Source: Pristionchus mayeri (taxonomy: Eukaryota; Nematoda; Chromadorea; Rhabditida; Neodiplogasteridae). Taken from it: a stretch of DNA of 64,000 nucleotides. Location: positions 310,001-374,000 of the forward strand of contig BTRK01000004.1 of NCBI GenBank assembly GCA_036245805.1, in the 5' to 3' direction. Numbering within the stretch: position 1 is the stretch's first letter; the number at the start of each line of letters is the position of its first letter. This document shows, in pieces, positions 61,930 through 64,000 of this stretch. The translations under genes were made by a program, and so were the position numbers. The notes under the pieces were generated by a model, which saw only the letters and a list, made by a program, of their open reading frames with translations, was not told the DNA's origin and searched no databases.

Positions 61930-64000
61930 GGGTTAGGCAGGGCCCATGGTTAAGGCAGGACCTATGGTTAAGGTAAGACCCATGGTTATGGCAGGACCCA
62001 TGGTTAATGCACGACCCACGGTTAAGGCAGGACCCATGGTTAAGGGAGGACCCGTGGTTAAGGCAGGACCCATAGTTAAGGCAGGACCCATGGTTAAGGT
62101 AACACCCATGGTTAATGCAGGACCCATGGTTAAGGCAGGACCCATGGTTAAGGCAGGACCCATGGTTAAGTTAAGATTCATGAGTAAGGCAGGACCCACG
62201 GTTAAGTTAAGATCCATGAGTAAGGCAGGACCCATGGCTAAGGCAGGACCCATGGTTAAGGCAGGACCCATGGTTAAGGCAGGACCCATGGTTATGGCAG
62301 GACCCATGGTTAAGGCAGGACCCATGGTTAAGGTAAGACCCATGGTTAAGGCACGTCCCATGGTTAAGGTAAGACCCATGGTTAAGGCACGTCCCATGGT
62401 TAAGGTAAGACCCATGGTTATGGCAGGACCCATAGTTAAGGCAGGACCCATAGTTAAGGCAGGACCTATTGTTAAGGCAGGACCCATGGTTAAGGCAGGC
62501 AGGACCCATAGTTAAGGGAGGACCCATTGTTAATGCAGGACCCATGGTTAAGGGAGGACCCAAAGTTGAGGCAGGGCCCATGGTTAATGCACGACCCACG
62601 GTTAAGGCAGGACCCGTGGTTAAGGCAGGACCCATAGTTAAGGCAGGACCCATAGTTAAGGCAGGACCCATAGTTAAGGCAGGACCCATTGTTAATGCAG
62701 GACCCATGGTTAAGGCAGGACCAATGGTTAAGTTAAGACCCATGAGTAAGGCAGGACCCATGGTTAAGGCATATCCCATGGTTAAGGCAGGACCCATGGT
62801 TAAGATAAGACCCATGGTTAAGGCAGGACCCATGGTTAAGGTAAGACCCATGGGTTAGGCAGGGCCCATGGTTAAGGCAGGACCTATGGTTAAGGTAAGA
62901 CCCATGGTTATGGCAGGACCCATGGTTAAGGTAGGACCCATGGTTAAGGCAGGACCCATGGTTAAGGCAGGACCCATGGTTAAGGTAACACCCATGGTTA
63001 AGGTAATACCCATGGTTATGGCAGGACCCATGGTTAATGCACGACCCACGGTTAAGGCAGGACCCATGGTTAAGGTAAGACCCATGGGTTAGGCAGGGCC
63101 CATGGTTAAGGCAGGACCTATGGTTAAGGTAAGACCCATGGTTATGGCAGGACCCATGGTTAATGCACGACCCACGGTTAAGGCAGGACCCATGGTTAAG
63201 GGAGGACCCGTGGTTAAGGCAGGACCCATAGTTAAGGCAGGACCCATGGTTAAGGTAACACCCATGGTTAATGCAGGACCCATGGTTAAGGCAGGACCCA
63301 TGGTTAAGTTAAGATTCATGAGTAAGGCAGGACCCACGGTTAAGTTAAGATCCATGAGTAAGGCAGGACCCATGGTTAAGGCAGGACCCATGGTTAAGGC
63401 AGGACCCATGGTTAAGGCAGGACCCATGGTTAAGATAAGACCCATGGTTAAGGCAGGACCCATGGTTAAGGTAAGACCCATGGGTTAGGCAGGGCCCATG
63501 GTTAAGGCAGGACCTATGGTTAAGGTAAGACCCATGGTTATGGCAGGACCCATGGTTAATGCACGACCCACGGTTAAGGCAGGACCCATGGTTAAGGGAG
63601 GACCCGTGGTTAAGGCAGGACCCATAGTTAAGGCAGGACCCATGGTTAAGGTAACACCCATGGTTAATGCAGGACCCATGGTTAAGGCAGGACCCATGGT
63701 TAAGGCAGGACCCATGGTTAAGTTAAGATTCATGAGTAAGGCAGGACCCACGGTTAAGTTAAGATCCATGAGTAAGGCAGGACCCATGGCTAAGGCAGGA
63801 CCCATGGTTAAGGCAGGACCCATGGTTAAGGCAGGACCCATGGTTATGGCAGGACCCATGGTTAAGGCAGGACCCATGGTTAAGGTAAGACCCATGGTTA
63901 AGGCACGTCCCATGGTTAAGGTAAGACCCATGGTTAAGGCACGTCCCATGGTTAAGGTAAGACCCATGGTTATGGCAGGACCCATAGTTAAGGCAGGACC
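61930..64000 (+). repeat. X-V-Y-X series, repeat of 53580-55650 at +8,350
   Basis: Cassettes start at 61930 (X, 22-mer 62488), 62852 (V), 63086 (Y) and 63482 (X, cut by the window edge before its 22-mer). All boundaries are exactly +8,350 from 53580, 54502, 54736 and 55132. The last 15 bases are an incomplete monomer, so the array continues beyond the window. Confidence 0.9.

Larger units (their letters stand above)
1..64000 (+). repeat. 18-bp satellite array filling the whole window
   Basis: Every base belongs to a tandem repeat with consensus ggttaaggcaggacccat (G6 A5 C4 T3, 56% GC, no CpG). Taking GG after CAT as monomer start, register runs from position 5 to the end. Hand counting gives 3,410 monomers of 18 bp, 91 of 22, 30 of 19, one of 17 and one of 12. 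With 4 leading and 15 trailing bases this sums to exactly 64,000. All monomers point the same way, and no inverted copy, mobile element or unique spacer was seen. Monomers are heterogeneous: about twenty variant types recur in fixed order, giving higher-order repeats. Array size and HOR structure suggest eukaryotic heterochromatin. The family name and species are unknown to me. Confidence 0.98.

Noticed and set aside
1..64000. CRISPR array
   Set aside because: Repeats are 18 bp with no unique spacers between them, no leader and no cas genes.
1..64000. TTAA in each monomer as piggyBac-type insertion targets, or the 22-mers as insertion footprints
   Set aside because: No element or target-site duplication of TTAA is seen. 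The 4-bp gain is a duplication of ggca, which fits slippage.
1..64000. Collagen-, mucin- or antifreeze-like low-complexity protein encoded by MVKAGP repeats
   Set aside because: Frame is lost every few hundred bases in the first 49 kb, and the glycine/proline positions are not protected from replacement.
1..64000. tRNA, rRNA, riboswitch or terminator structures
   Set aside because: Nothing but the satellite monomer is present. The CCATGG and GGGCCC palindromes are too short to form a defined RNA structure.
1..64000. Inverted segments or hairpin-forming opposite-strand copies
   Set aside because: All off-length and marker monomers read in the same direction, and no reverse-complement monomer was seen.

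Overview
The whole 64,000-base window is one uninterrupted satellite DNA array. It is built from an 18-bp monomer with consensus ggttaaggcaggacccat, always head-to-tail on the + strand. I see no gene, RNA gene, transposon, CRISPR array or stretch of unique sequence. An array this long with higher-order repeat (HOR) structure points to eukaryotic heterochromatin (pericentromeric, subtelomeric or sex-chromosome-like). The species cannot be named from the sequence. Both window edges lie inside the array.

Monomer register was followed by hand from end to end and closes exactly: 4 leading bases, 3,410 monomers of 18 bp, 91 of 22 bp, 30 of 19 bp, one of 17 bp, one of 12 bp, and a final partial monomer of 15 bp. 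The off-length monomers and about twenty recurrent point-variant monomers act as a barcode, which shows nested tandem and dispersed duplications of 0.5-8 kb.

Layout. Positions 1-5460 hold a block with 671-, 598-, 580- and 822-bp units. Positions 5461-10068 are a 2,304-bp tandem duplication. Positions 9973-13827 are a 3.9-kb segment that recurs 20.6 kb downstream. Positions 13242-17311 are a 2.0-kb tandem duplication. Positions 16818-30341 carry four related copies of the opening block, joined by 2,433-, about 3.5- and about 4.2-kb steps. Positions 30612-34466 are the distant copy of 9973-13827. Positions 32574-43652 are tandem and dispersed duplications with 1,886-, 722-, 832- and 4,489-bp offsets. 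Positions 43653-49436 are a more rearranged zone that includes the only out-of-register junction (45163). Positions 49437-64000 follow a different regime: long in-phase cassettes that each begin with a gggttagg monomer, in the order Y-X-Z and X-V-Y-X.

There are many long open frames on both strands, but they are a by-product of the repeat. An 18-bp unit is six codons, and four of the six frames of the consensus contain no stop. The resulting hexapeptides (MVKAGP and WLRQDP on +, MGPALT and CLNHGS on -) are broken at every length-variant or gggttag monomer. Variants change amino acids freely, so I annotate no CDS. The interest of the window lies in the array's recombination history.
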